Source: Bagarius yarrelli (lineage: Eukaryota; Chordata; Actinopteri; Siluriformes; Sisoridae). From it: 64,000 nucleotides of DNA. The notes below the pieces were generated by a model. It saw only the letters and a list, made by a program, of their open reading frames with translations. It made no database searches and had not been told where the DNA came from. Positions 10,295-22,071 of this stretch are shown here, piece by piece (position 1 is the stretch's first letter; the number at the start of each line of letters is the position of its first letter). The position numbers and the translations under genes were made by a program. The stretch lies in contig VCAZ01000123.1 in NCBI GenBank assembly GCA_005784505.1, positions 1,036,737 through 1,100,736 of the forward strand, in the 5' to 3' direction.

Positions 10295-11910
10295 TCATGG
10301 CCTAGTCTTGGTCTTACTTTATGCTGTAGTCCAGGTCTTTTCTTGAACTCGTTTGGCTCTGAAGTTGGGCTTACTGTGGTCTTGAACCCAATACTAAAGA
10401 TACACCATCTTCAAAGCTTGCTGTGACACCCACTGATAAACCCTAAATCTTACAGACGACTTCGTTATGCAGTAACCGAAGACACTAAACTATACCCCAT
10501 CCCCCTTCCTGGATGTTCTTCAAACAGCTAATTCTACCACCTCAGCATGTAGCATGGATGCTCACAGCTTTGTAAGTAGTTTGCATAATGATGTCAATAT
10601 GGTCGGGTAATTGGTGCTACTGCACTAAATTAAACATTGTTTCTTCTAAACAGCCACATTAGGTACTTCTCCCTTACACCTCTACTCTATTCCTGCCCTA
10701 ATTTCCTGTCTTACACCAATTATTTTTTATTTACTTCTTCTCAATAACCATTTCCTCGTACGGTCTAGTACGCATAATAATCATTTCTGCAATTAAGCAG
10801 CGTTATTATTGCACAAGTTCGTGCATTAAATGAGAAGGGCAGCTCTGGGAGAGGGGATGAAAATCAACCAAGCAATCACACACTCGTGTGGGGGGAAATA
10901 AACCACAAGGTGGTAAAGCAAATATGAATAAAAACATAAGGTTAGGATTAGGGTTATGTGTCAAGGTTTACGTTACATTATCGATTTAAGTGGTTTTGGG
11001 TTTTCGGCCTTGCACAGACTCCCATGTTACCAGGCCAGAACTTGGTCACTGGTGCCTCAGGATCCTAACAGGGTTGGCCTCCTTTTCCTAAAGGTCTACC
11101 AGTTCTAGCACAATCTCTGGATACCTCGAGATAGGTATAAATATATAATCACTGTGCTACCAGTCCCCCTGCAAAACCATAGGGTTATATATGGTCTGAT
11201 GTCCAGAGAGGTTTGGGGTCTTGGGGTCAACCGGAGTAACCTTGTGCTATCTGGGATTTCTCCAGGTAGCATTTTTTCTCCAAAAAGTCAGGGAGCCTCG
11301 TGAACCATCATTATAGCAAATTGTTGCATTTGGCAGTCCAATATGTAAAAAAAAAAAAAGGGGAGACAAAATTGACTCAGTGTGTGAAAATCCCTTTGCA
11401 CTCCTGACAAATGTGATGATTCCACGTAATTCAGAGATTCTTGAAATTGACGGCTGCATAATATCAATTAAACTTGGTTGCTCTGCATGAATCACTAAAT
11501 CACTTCATTTTTAAGCCCTCATTTGTTGTGGGTTAAGACGACATGACAGACGGTTCCTCTGACCGGGTCACTGCACCAATTCAGCAGAATTGTACATAAA
11601 ATTGGAGTCTTTAACAGGGATTTTAGATTTTCGTCTGTACGATTCTTAGAACGTAAAACTTAAGCAGGTTATAAATACATATTCAGGAACGATTAGTACA
11701 AAAACAGAGGTTTTGGTTTATCAAAAAAAAAAAAAAAAATGCGTTTTTAAACGCATTTATTCAGGATGCCAAATCTTTAAAAAAAAAAAGGTCCCAAGGC
11801 TTTTTGCCACCTAAACTGTTTGATGATTCGTAAATATGTATAATATGTACACAACCAAATGGACTAAAAGCTAATAAAAAAGAAAGCAGATTAGTGGTGT
11901 GGGGAATTAA
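10295..11910. other. Unassigned sequence, 1.6 kb
   Basis: Mixed-composition intron-like DNA with poly-A runs at 11347 and 11725. The stretch 10990-11200 has phrases such as CACAGACTCCCATGTTACCAGG and CCAGTCCCCCTGC that may be a decayed repeat. No exon was supported. Confidence 0.4.
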
Positions 11911-12070
11911 ACCTACAACCTTCTGATCATCAGTCCGGCATTTTACCCACCAAGCTACTGCTCATTTTTTTTAATTTAACTAAGCAGAGCTGAGGGTCTT
12001 GCTCAGGGGCCCAGCAGAGGGAGTGTGACAGGGCTGGGAATTGAACCTATGATCTTCTGATTAACTGAAA
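11911..12070 (-). mobile_element. SINE remnants, two head parts in tandem
   Basis: GGGAATTAAACCTACAACCT then CTGATCATCAGTCC (B-box and anticodon-stem side) is followed by a fuller piece with GGTCTTGCTCAGGGGCCCAG and GGGCTGGGAATTGAACC. Both are reversed, consistent with SINE-into-SINE insertion or local duplication. Confidence 0.7.
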
Positions 12071-12192
12071 AACCAAAACTAAATCCACTGAAATAGAAAC
12101 ATGTTTTGAATGCGTTTTTAAACAGAAAATAATTCCATGTTACTCAGGAAAAGTTCCAAAATTCTTCAGCTTTTTTTTATGTTTCGCCGCAG

Positions 12193-12247
12193 GTTCTTCT
12201 ACAAAAGAATGTTCTTAATTAAACAAAGGCCTTTTCATGTCCTCCAG
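12193..12247 (+). other. Candidate small exon, 55 nt
   Basis: The acceptor is CGCCGCAG ending at 12192, preceded by a T-rich tract, and the donor is TCCAG|GTGAGT at 12248. One frame is open for 18 codons (FFYKRMFLIKQRPFHVLQ) and two are closed. The peptide is not recognised and nearby sequence is SINE-rich, so chance is a likely explanation. Confidence 0.15.
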
Positions 12248-12439
12248 GTGAGTTTCATTCACACTTTCCATTCCAGTTGAAGTTAATTGACAGCCCGCTG
12301 AGACTAAGCATCTAAAAAGGTCAGGGTTCTAACAGAAAGGTCGAGGTGGCACCTGATAGATCCCACACAGCGCTTCAGATGATGACTGACGCTCTCACAG
12401 CTCCACTGTGTGTATAGAAAATCGAAAGATCTTCTCCAA

Positions 12440-12850
12440 GCTTGTATACAGTGCTGGGAATTGAACCCACCACCTTCCTTTTTTTTCAATCCATTAACAA
12501 TATACATTTTGGCATTTGCTAGACATCCTTAAGCAGTGGCAACTTTTAGGCGATAAGACTCGATCCCCAATACTTCCAGATAGCACCTTAACCATTGCAC
12601 TACCACTTACCCCCATTTGAGGTGTTAATGGTTAAGGGCCTTGCTCAGGGGCCCAGCAGTGGCAACTCGGTGGTGATGGAACTCAAGCCCTGATCTTCCA
12701 GACAGAAGTCAAACACCCTAACTACTGTGCTGTGCTATCACTTCCCCTATTTGAGTTGTTAAGGGCCTTACATAGGGGCCCAGTAGTGGCAGCTTGGTAG
12801 TGCTAGCAACTGAACACATGATCTTGTGATCAGTGGTCCAACTCTTTATT
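12440..12850 (-). mobile_element. Cluster of at least three tandem SINE pieces
   Basis: Reversed heads or cores begin near 12450 (GTGCTGGGAATTGAACCCAC), 12513 (TGGCATTTGCTAGACATCC, a tail), 12625 (GGGCCTTGCTCAGGGGCCCA) and 12758 (GGGCCTTACATAGGGGCCCA). The last two cores are about 133 bp apart and similarly ordered, which suggests a local duplication rather than independent insertions. Confidence 0.7.
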
Positions 12851-12999
12851 CACTATTGATGGAAAAAGGTAGAATAAAATCCATCTGCAATTTATAGCCA
12901 CATAAAAATGCACCTCTTGAAAAAAATCAATTAAACTTGACAATCAGCGGTGCGAGAGATTTCACCATTTCCAAGCAGGAGAAGATCAAAGCGAGTGCT

Positions 13000-13420
13000 G
13001 AAGAGGTAAGTCGTAACTGAACATAAAAACAGACCGGAAAAACTCAGCGCCACTTTCCGTCACATGAGGACACTATCGTAAAGAAACGGTCAGAAAGACG
13101 GGAGTCATTTCCCGATTGGACGACGACGATGGCGCCGGAAGACTCGAGCCGTAACTGTTTCATCCTCCGTGAAATATGAAGTGTGGCTCATAAAACTAAT
13201 GAATTCTTTGGCTTGGGTAACGTGATGCAATTATAAAAATAAAAAAACTGCGAAGTGATTGCTGTGCGAAAGAAAAAGACGACCTTCAAATATGTCCTTC
13301 TACTTGTCTCATGGAAGAACTTGAAGCTCAGTGTTTTTATTTAGATTATTGTTGGGAATCATTTTCTTTAAAGAAACAAGAGGAGGAATGCGGTGGAGCT
13401 CATCATCAAAGTGGGGTGCT
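13000..13420. other. Unassigned sequence with an isolated good splice donor
   Basis: At 13011 the plus strand reads GAAGAG|GTAAGTCG, and the frame before it is open back to a TAG near 12895. No good acceptor is present. The rest (13060-13160, GACGACGACGATGGCGCCGG) is CpG-bearing and unidentified. Confidence 0.25.
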
Positions 13421-13423
13421 TTG

Positions 13424-13594
13424 TGGGGAAGTGGTGGCTTAGTGGTTAAGGTATTGGACCGTTTGATTCCCAGCACCACCAAGCCACCATTGTGGGCCCC
13501 TGAGCAAGGCCCTCAACCACCAATTGCTCAGTTGTATAAAGAGATAAATGTGTCGCTCTGGATAGGAACGTCTACCAAATGCTGTAAAATGTAA
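13424..13594 (+). mobile_element. SINE, near full length
   Basis: The head has A-box-like TGGTGGCTTAGTGGTTAAGG and B-box-like TTTGATTCCC, then the core with GGGCCCCTGAGCAAGGCCCT, then the tail GTCGCTCTGGATAGGAACG and CCAAATGCTG. The bases between head and B-box are shortened relative to other copies. Confidence 0.85.
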
Positions 13595-13595
13595 T

Positions 13596-13716
13596 GTATG
13601 TTAGATTCATTAGTGAGTGCAAGTGTGTGTGGCCCTGTGATGGACTGGGGACCTGTCCAGGGTGTCCATGCCCGTGACCCCGAATTAGGAAATAAGTTGG
13701 TATAGAAGATGAATAG
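13596..13716 (+). mobile_element. 3' part of the second repeat family (16344-type), directly after a SINE
   Basis: GTGTGTGTGGCCCTGTGATG, then GACTGGGGACCTGTCCAGGG and TGTCC, through CCCCGAATTAGGAAATAAG to AGAAGATGAATAG. It aligns with 16555-16700. Its 5' half is missing and a SINE sits at the junction. Confidence 0.8.
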
Positions 13717-13719
13717 ATA

Positions 13720-14280
13720 AATAAACTTAACAAAGGCAATTAAGATTTTTTTTATTTTATTTTATATGTATTTTATTTTATCCAATTTAATATTATTATT
13801 ATTATTAATTTTTTATACTAGAATTATTATCAGCAGCAGATTATACACTAACCTCTGAGATCGCCTCGACAACGTAATATTCAATATCACATCATTTACA
13901 GTTAAAAAAAAAAGAATCACAGATGAATCCGTTTCTTTTTAGGCCGTTTTCCTGTTTTGTTTTAACCTTTTGTGTTGATTTACAATATTTTATTCAATTT
14001 AATTTGATTTTATCGATTGAAGTTTCATTTTCCTTTTTCTTTCTTATTGTAAACATTTTCAGTAAATAAAACTATTTTAATTGGAAAACTGAATTTTTAC
14101 ATTTTTAAATAATTGTTTTTCTCATTGTATGAATTTACTTTTTTATCCACCTGTTTTCAAAGTTTTTACATACTTATTTTTTTATCATTATAATTAATAA
14201 TTGAAATTTTTTTCCCTATTTTGTTTTATTTTTTATACTTTATACACCATTATTTAATGACAGGGTTAGTTGTGAGGCTG
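13720..14280. other. AT-rich stretch
   Basis: Runs of T and ATT, including an (ATT)n block at 13790-13810. No gene signals. Confidence 0.5.
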
Positions 14281-14282
14281 AA

Positions 14283-14306
14283 AACACACACACACACACA
14301 CACACT
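14283..14306. repeat. (CA)n microsatellite
   Basis: About 12 perfect units. Confidence 0.9.
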
Positions 14307-14309
14307 CAT

Positions 14310-16340
14310 AATTTGTAGCCACTTAAAAGCATGAACCTGGCGTTTATTCTGCACACACCCTGAAGCCCACTTTATCTCCGCTCATAAATATGTCTTGTGG
14401 TGTGATTGATGTCTCTCTCGCCTTTATCCGCCACCCTAAATCCCTGACCAATCACCCCCCCATCCCACACACACACATACACACACATTGTCATCAAACA
14501 ATTTTAAAGACATGCGACTTTAGATGAACACATGCGGTGGAGAAATGTGCTAAAGAGAAATCAAACGAAGGTCTTGGCGTGGTAGCGGTGGCCTCGGCGT
14601 CTAACCCAATCAGATGGAAATGAGAATGTGAAGAGGCTGCTCATTAAAGCCGACAAACTAGGACAGCTCGGAGACATATGACAAGAAGGACACTTACTTA
14701 TGCAGGCTAGACGGACATGAAAGCACCCGACGGCACACCAAAGACATCAAAGATGCGTTGAAGGAACTGGATGACGAGATTGGCACAACGTGGAAGAGAA
14801 TAGGAGCGCGGCTAATGAGGGCCAAAGGATTACCATGAAAAAGAACCAAAACAGTGGGGCTGCTTGAAGTGAAACACTCCGAAGGTTAATACTACAGATA
14901 ACAAGAAAAAAAAAAAAAAAAAACTAGCAAATCGGGAATAGCCACGCTAAATGACTCACATAAATGACTCTGTAAATGATTCACTGGGTTTTCATGGTGG
15001 ATTCTTTAGCTGTGAGCTCGTCCTCAGTGTAGACCTCAGTAAACAGATAAGAACTTTCCACTGTCAGGTGAGAAATAATTTGACTCCTGAATCACACTAC
15101 GCCAAACAATGTGATTGATTCAAATCAGTGAATCAGTGAGTTTAAACTTAGTCCTGCGGTCCAAAATTTTAGGCCTTTCTGCTTAGTCAGTGTTCCGGGA
15201 ACTTATGAATTCAAATCGAATCAAAAAACTAACGAATCAAACTGATTCATTTGACTCTGATTCAAAATAAGTCACTGTTTGTTTAGCTGTAAATTCCAAT
15301 CATTAGGTCAGTAACCGTTACTTAAAATATATTAACATATTAGCTAACAGCACCTCAACCGGTAGAATGACCATTAATTATAATCTCCATCGCTAAAGCT
15401 TGGGCTAATTGCTAATATCTATTTATTAGAAATTAGCACATGCTTTAGCAGGAGTAGAGGTGTGAGACATCGCCTAGGGACATGTTGAATTAGCTGGAGT
15501 GTATGAATTGTACAAAAACAACTCGAGTCAGGGCAAGAAAGTGACCTTTGACCTAATCTAATAATCTGATCAGTCGCACTATCGATCTAATCTCTGATTG
15601 AAGGTACGAAAGAGATAAAAGACAAATCCGAGAGACTTTCAGGAAGTGAATCAGTGACGCTGAGCTTCTGGTGCATGTTGCAATACTGCATAAAATCAGT
15701 TTTCGGAGGGTTTTTCAGTCTTTGGGTCTTTCACTCGGTTGCATCACAGTCTGTGTCAATTCTGTATAATTTCTTGTTTGGTGTGACAATGTAGACAATA
15801 TACTGTATATCTATATCTCCTAAAAGACGGTTACCACATCAACAGCTTTAGCTAAGATAGAACACGGGTACCTCTGTTCTTTTTATCTTCTGTTGCTTCT
15901 ATCACCGACGTTTTATATAAACATTAAACTGAGCTTTAATATAACCTGCCAACGGTGGGGCGGAAAAAAAACTCGAGACAAATAAATGGGAATGCTGCAC
16001 GCATGGGTTTGTCTTTCTTAAAATTTCACTATTTGCCTCAGGGTTCGACACATACATATTTTTCTTTTATATATCTGTGCTTTTCTTTACTTCCATTCAT
16101 CAGGATACGCACTGGCGGCGTGAACTGAAGCCTTGGGACTAGAAGGATCGATAATAGGAGAAACTCCAGGAGGGTGATAAACTATAGAGATTTAATATGC
16201 ACAGTATGAACTACTTTTCAAAGCAGTTATAATTTATAATTTAAATAAATTTACAGCTGTTTTAAATCTATAGTTTTTTCAGTTTTGGTATAATTATTAT
16301 TGCTTTGAATTTAATACTCAAAAATTAAATTAAATTGATG
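14310..16340. other. Unassigned sequence, 2 kb
   Basis: Intron-like DNA with poly-A at 14904-14922. Between 15060 and 15290 the words GAATCA, GATTCA and TGATTCA recur at irregular spacing, resembling other GAATCA-rich zones at 52630-53060 and 53690-54050. No exon was supported. Confidence 0.4.
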
Positions 16341-16343
16341 AGT

Positions 16344-16702
16344 AGGGCAGCACGGTGGCTTAGTGTTTAGCGCTGTTGCCTCACAGTAAGAAGGTCCCGG
16401 GTTCGATTCCCTCTGCAGGGGTCTTTCTGTGTGGAGTTTGTATGTTCTCCCTGTGCTTGTGTGTGATTACTCCGGGTTCTCCGGTTTCCTCCTACAGTCC
16501 AAAAACATGTATGTTAGATTGATTGATGATTCTAAATTGCCCATAGGAGTGAGTGTGAGTGTGTGTGGCCCTGTGATGGACTGGCGACCTGTCGAGGGTG
16601 TCCCCCTCCTGCCTTTCACCCTTTGAGAGACGGCTGGGATAGACTCCAGCAGATCCCTGTGACCCCGAATCAGGGGATAAGCAGATATAGAAGATGAATG
16701 GT
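16344..16702 (+). mobile_element. Second interspersed repeat family, near full-length copy, about 360 bp
   Basis: It starts GGGCAGCACGGTGGCTTAGT and has a tRNA-like B-box (GGGTTCGATTCCC at 16399). The body contains GTGTGGAGTTTGTATGTTCT and CCGGTTTCCTCCTACAGTCC, then GTGATGGACTGGCGACCTGT. It ends with CCCCGAATCAGGGGATAAGC and AGATATAGAAGATGAATGG. This element is widespread in teleosts, and its tRNA-like head suggests polymerase III ancestry. Confidence 0.85.
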
Positions 16703-16741
16703 TAATGTTTTTACCACCTTATCTAAAAAGGCAAATCCAAT

Positions 16742-16832
16742 AGTCATTTACATTTACAGCATGTTATTCAGAGTGACATACAAAAGTGCTTTGAGTGTCA
16801 TCATCTCATCTTATTGCAACATCCTGGCATGG
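16742..16832 (-). mobile_element. SINE tail fragment
   Basis: CATTTACATTTACAGCATG, TTCAGAGTGACATACAAAAG and TGCTTTGAG are the reversed SINE or L2-type tail, only about 40 bp after the previous repeat. Confidence 0.6.
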
Positions 16833-16834
16833 GG

Positions 16835-18130
16835 ATGAGTCAGCTGGTATGAAAAGCAGTTTGGTTTAGCTAGGGTTAATTTTCAGTTGATAAGCTGCCC
16901 TCGAACGCGGTACGATTTTGGAATATTTTCTATCTAATTAATGGCCATAAGAAAACATTCTGCTTGTATAGTTTAATTTGTAATTCACAAGGTTTCGCTT
17001 CACAGACCGGTAAATCTACCCTTTTGGACCAACTTGCCCAAAAGCAAGCTGATGCTTCACACTATTCTAAAAACACATTATAAAATAATTCGTTATTCAT
17101 CATCATAAAGCTACCAAAAAAAAAAGGAGGAAAAAACTCAAGCGAATTAAAATTCTTGAACACAAGGCGACGCTCATTTTTATGCACCGCACAACCTCCT
17201 CTTGGCCATGTTTAGCCACATTTTTGCTGACTTGCTTCTGTTGCCTGGCAGCAAAAGCCAAAGTTCAAAGCGGTGCTTGTCCAACATGGTTAACACGGCC
17301 ATATGAAAGGGCCTTTCTCCTCCAGCTGGTGGCATGTGGAGCAAATAACAGGGGCATAACTCGCAGCCCACTCGTTCTGTATGCTGGCATGTTCCCAGCT
17401 CTGATAGGATGTGACAACGTGGGAAAGCTACAACTGGTGCTGAAGATGATCTGGAGAAACAGGAAGTGTATCTGACAACTCCAGGGCTCCCTGTCTTATA
17501 CCATCTTCCGTGAGTAGGTACAGAAAGGGGGGTGGGGGGGGGACATAGCACCGGGTTTCTGCAAAAATTTGAGACTTTCTGCCTTGGGCCCATAACAAGC
17601 TAGACTGTCAAAAGCCTTATACACCTCGAACATCATCGGCATACTTATATCAGGCTTTCTGTCTTGTGAAGAGCTCGGGCTGGAACAGGATTAGCCTCAA
17701 CATTGACAGATCCTAAGTCAGGAAAGTCTGTGCAAATAACAAACTAAAATAAATAAGGAAATCTTTGTAAGGCTGGAATTACGGTCATGCTTTACAACAC
17801 CACCGGCGGATAGATTCTGGACACGGAGAACTGCGGTACCCTCTGAACTGTTCATCTTTTTACCTAATTTAACACATTCTCAGGGATTTTAGCCGCTGGA
17901 ATTGATACTTGAAAAGAATGCAAACACAAATCCTTCGAATCTGGAGGATTTCTGGAAGAAACTAATCTATATGTTTTTACTGACAGAAACTTAGGAAACT
18001 ATCTTTTATCAAACAGTTGAAAGTAGACTTCTATAATCGTTCAACTATCACTGGGTAGAAATCCAGTTCATTAAGTGGTGAGTCGACTCAGACACCAAAG
18101 CAAGTGTACTTTTTTTGCTAAAAGTAACTG
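16835..18130. other. Unassigned sequence with long opposite-strand frames
   Basis: 17180-17595 is open for 137 codons on minus and 97 on plus. Neither protein is recognisable or bounded by convincing splice sites. The segment is GC-balanced and could be a decayed mobile element or conserved DNA. Confidence 0.3.
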
Positions 18131-18132
18131 TG

Positions 18133-18298
18133 GGAAGGGGTAGCTCAGTGGTTAAGGTGTTGGACTGCTGATCAGAAGATCAGGTTTTCAATTCTCAGCA
18201 CCGCCAATCTGCCACGCTGGCTTATTTAGCAAGGCCCTCAACCCTCAACTGCTTAGACTGAAAAAGAGCATTTGTCAAATCCCACAAATGTAAATGAA
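18133..18298 (+). mobile_element. SINE, near full length, diverged
   Basis: Head GGGGTAGCTCAGTGGTTAAG with GTGTTGGACTGCTGATCAGA, then the core (CAGCACCGCCAATCTGCCA, AGCAAGGCCCTCAACCCTC), then a shortened tail (CATTTGTCAAATCCCACAAA). Confidence 0.85.
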
Positions 18299-18299
18299 G

Positions 18300-20190
18300 A
18301 ATTTTTGTTTGTGTATAAATAGTTCTACCTGGTCAGACTACATTGGAGATTTTATACCAGTTGGTTTCCTTTTTAGTTTAAAGAACCACAATTTTCTATA
18401 TCTTTGAAACTAAACCAAATCCTTCCAAAAGGTGACGCCTGTTAAAATGAATTCATATTTCCATAATCATGCCCTCGTCTGCTTCACAAATAAGCTGCCA
18501 AAATCGAATTGTGTCTAAGTAAAAAAAAATTATCTCTGATTATTTGTGTATTAACAATAAGCATGTTTGTAAAAATCATTGATAAGTTATTTACTTCCTA
18601 AAAGGGGGAGAAACAGATGAAATGCTCTGGTATATACACCCATATATTCAACCCACTTAATCAGCAAGGCTTTAGGATGAAATTCCTTTTCTAATTGTGT
18701 GAGTGGACAAGTGCAGAAATCTGCTCCAGATCTGGTCTGTCACAAGACCAGCACAATCTTGGCAGCGGTTCACAGACTGTGCAGCTAATGACCGGCCTGG
18801 TTCCCTGTAATTCGAAACTGAAGACTTTATCTCAGGCCAACTGTGAAAGTGAGGTCTGGAATCTTCATGGGCGGGAAGGTTAAACAAAGAGCAGCACCCC
18901 TGACAGAGCAGTCTTAATTAAGTTATCCTGAGCTTAGAGCTTTGTTCTGCCAAACCCATCACCAGTCAAGACCTTCAAGATTTAGGAATTCAGCAGGGTT
19001 CCTGTTGGCAGTGCAGGTTCCCAGCACACAAACTGCCTGAACACATAGTCTGTAAGTGATGTCAAAGAGACCTTACGTCAAAGCTACTCTGGCACAGGAC
19101 ATGTCAAGACATTTAAACATGAAGCATTACGATATGTCAAAGTGTTGCCTTTGTTGATCTGGCCACAGGTCAGGTACCAGGATACTCACATATAATAGCA
19201 GCCATTTCTTTGCTAACCCCAGACCTTCAGGTTCTCCTTGCCATCAGCTGCACTCAAAAATGCCTAGGTTTGTTATTAGCCTTAAAATCTCCAGACACCA
19301 ACAAAGACTCTGGCAGAGACCTTGTGATATCCAGAGGTCTTTCAGCAGGCTTCAAACTAAGCTTTCTGTAGGCTTTGACCATGACCTTCTCATTTCAGAG
19401 CTTGCCAAAAGGTCCGTTTTCAAGTACAAAACGTCTGAGATGACAACTTTAATCCCGGATGGACAGATTTTCCATGTCCATAAAAAGTCAAAATTAGCTG
19501 GTATTCTTTCAGGCTTTTTTTTTTAATTAAAATATCCAATGAGCACAGAGACAAATTTCATCGGCATGGAAACAGTTAAAAACAAAAATGTACGACTTTT
19601 ACCTTTTCAGCACTGGATTATGATTTCTAGCTGGTGGTTTTCCACAAAGAAGATGCATGAAACCAAATTCCATCTCTGGGTTCTGGACCTGATTCGTTCC
19701 AGGAGATTTGGCATGCAGCTCTGGGCTTATAACCAAATGATGATGAAAAATAATAGCATCTCAAGGATCAGCTTTAATTTGGGGATCATATGCACGTTAT
19801 GTCTGTTACAAGATGTTTGTGCACAGCAGTGTGTACTCAACATCTGTTTCTATGTTGAGGTTTTTGATGCACCAAAGTACTCAAAACATTTGATGGATAG
19901 AGTTATGTATATTAGGGTTTTTATTTTCAGACCCCGCCACCATTACCACCATCTTTATGACCTTTACCGTTTCACATCCTTTTCAATAACCTGCTTTAGG
20001 AATTGTATGGAATAACCATGAGGCGCTATAAACGTCTTATGACTGTCTACGGACCTTGCTATATACCTTCAAACTAAATTGAAAAGTAAAGTAAGGGAGT
20101 AAAAAGCCTTCAGGGGCCGTGGTGTCAGGCAGAAGTGAAGAGTGCAGCAGCACTGTGCCTGCTGACTACTGACCACAATCTGTACAGAAA
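18300..20190. other. Unassigned block, 1.9 kb, low in simple repeats
   Basis: Unlike its neighbours this block has few microsatellites and is GC-balanced. Short frames at 18690-18885, 19260-19525 and 19540-20015 give no recognisable domain. A decayed autonomous transposon or a slowly evolving intron segment are both possible. Confidence 0.3.
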
Positions 20191-20194
20191 GTTC

Positions 20195-20347
20195 CGACTC
20201 AGTGGTTATGGTTCTGGAGTGCTGATCGGAAGGTTAAGAGCTCACATGCAAGCACCACCGAGCTTCCATAGTAGAGCCCATGAACAAGGCTCAGTTGGAT
20301 AAAAAACAGATTAATGCAAGTCGTTCCAAATGCTGTAAATGTGCTTT
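20195..20347 (+). mobile_element. SINE, diverged
   Basis: GACTCAGTGGTTATGGTTCT, CTGATCGGAAGGTTAAGAG, AGCACCACCGAGCTTCCATA, then AACAAGGCTCAGTTGGATAA and a tail ending TTCCAAATGCTGTAAATGTG. Confidence 0.75.
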
Positions 20348-20349
20348 AT

Positions 20350-21360
20350 AGCTTCATAATGGAAAGGATTTAACCTTAAAGGTAGTGCAGGATTTATCGA
20401 CTGGTCTTCACAGACTCAGGATAGAACAAACCAACTTTGCCACTTGTGGACATGTTCTGATGCACCTTTTTTATTAATAACTACAAATGACTTGATAATT
20501 AATGTAGAGATTAATGTTAATTCTTTTTCTGTACAAATTGACTCATTGCCGATTCAGTCATGCATGTCCCTACTTTCCTGTGGTGCCCATAAAATCTCTG
20601 ATGAATTAGCAAGCTAATTAACTCGCACACTAACTTATCACAGATTGATTCCTGTTGACTGACGGCTTAATGACGGGAACCGGAGGTGACGCCATTCTTT
20701 GGTCCCTGTTGCCTTGTTTGTTATTAAAGAAAAAAAAACACAGAGGCAGTGAAATTTGTTGCTAATCAGCAGACTTGTAATTAGCATGCACAGGCCTACC
20801 AATTAGGAAACCTAAGCTGAAAATGCCAGAGAAACTCAAGGCATATTTTATATTCACTAATATGAATGTTTTAAAAGATATCTAAACCGTGACCTAGTCC
20901 TAAGAATAATATGTACAAGCTTTCATTAGCTCATCATTAATTTTGTCATGGGTCCCAGCGTAAAAGCCTTTGCGTTTGACTCATTTGGTCCTGCGTCGTT
21001 TACCAGCTCAAGCTGGACCATTTAGAGTTGGTTTGCAGCCAAGCGAACGCATAAAAAACGGATGTGGCCTGGCTCGAGTGTGTGATTTGTAGTGTGATGG
21101 ACGCAGCTGATTGAATTATAAGTGTGCCAGGATTCAATTTATAGCGCCACAGCAATTTACGTAGGCACTGAAAGCGAGTTCCTGTCAATGTACAGCTGGT
21201 GTCGTTTATGGGTGGAGAGAAAGTTCAGGCTGAACAAACAACACGATGATGATGAGGTTCAAGGTGTGGTGGTGGACACTTGTGAACATTTCAGGGAAAA
21301 GAAACTGATGAAAAAAATGATATATGCATCAAATTGTGATTTGTGTATTATGAACTCTAT
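20350..21360. other. Unassigned sequence
   Basis: 20560-20830 is rich in AATTAGC and TTAGCAAGC words, and 21000-21190 is GC-balanced. No gene or named repeat. Confidence 0.35.
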
Positions 21361-21364
21361 TCAG

Positions 21365-22065
21365 TTGGGTTAGGTTTAAGTATTAAAAGTTATGGTCAAG
21401 GGTTAAGGATCAGGTAAAGATTTGAGATTATAGTCAGGGGTTGAGTGCTGGAATAAGAATAAGGGTTTAGGGGTAAAGTCAGGGGTTAAGTGTTCAGTTT
21501 AGTGATTAGGGTTAGGTTTGGCTTTAAGTAAGAGGTTTTGGTCATATGTTATATTTAGAGTGTTAGGATTATAGTCTGGAGTTAGGTGTTATGTTTAGGG
21601 CTTAGGGTTTAGGGGTTAAGTGTTGTGTTTAGGGGTTTAGGGGTTAAGTGTTGTGTTTAGGGGTTTAGGGGTTAAGTGTTGTGTTTAGGGGTTTAGGGGT
21701 TAAGTGTTGTGTTTAGGGGTTAGGGGTTTTAAGTGTTGTGTTTAGGGGTTAGGGGTTAAGTGTTGTGTTTAGGGGTTAGGGGTTAAGTGTTGTGTTTAGG
21801 GGTTGGGGTTTAGGGGTTAAGTGTTGTGTTTAGGGGGTTAAGCGTTGTGTTTAGGGGTTAGGGGTTAAGTGTTGTGTTTAGGGGTTAGGGGTTAAGTGTT
21901 GTGTTTAGGGGTTTAGGGGTTAAGTGTGTGTTTCGGGGTTTTAGGGTAAGTGTTGTGTTTAGGGGTTAAGTGTTGTGTTTAGGGGTTAGGGGTTAAGTGT
22001 TGTGTTTAGGGGTTAGGGTTTAGGGGTTAAGTGTTGTGTTTAGGGGTAAGGGTTTAGGGTTTAGT
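21365..22065. repeat. Minisatellite, unit 27-28 bp, TTAGGGG-rich
   Basis: From about 21590 the unit GGGGTTAAGTGTTGTGTTTA with AGGGGTTT repeats about 16 times. The first copies are spaced exactly 28 bp apart (21616, 21644, 21672, 21700) and later ones 26-28. The flank 21365-21590 is a more decayed version. G-runs lie all on the plus strand. Confidence 0.9.
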
Positions 22066-22071
22066 TGTCTT

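Noticed and set aside
12984..13010. 27-nt micro-exon before GTAAGTCG
   Set aside because: The donor is good but the acceptor (TTCCAAGCAG) has almost no pyrimidine tract.
16396..16412. tRNA-like B-box (GGTTCGATTCC)
   Set aside because: It belongs to the head of a dispersed repeat. No acceptor stem or cloverleaf could be drawn around it, so it is not a tRNA gene.
17180..17593. Overlapping opposite-strand frames of 137 and 97 codons
   Set aside because: No recognisable domain, no good splice borders, and both strands open, which points to composition rather than coding.
21590..22065. Interstitial telomere
   Set aside because: The repeat unit is 27-28 bp with TTAGGGG inside, not a run of TTAGGG. 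It is a minisatellite.
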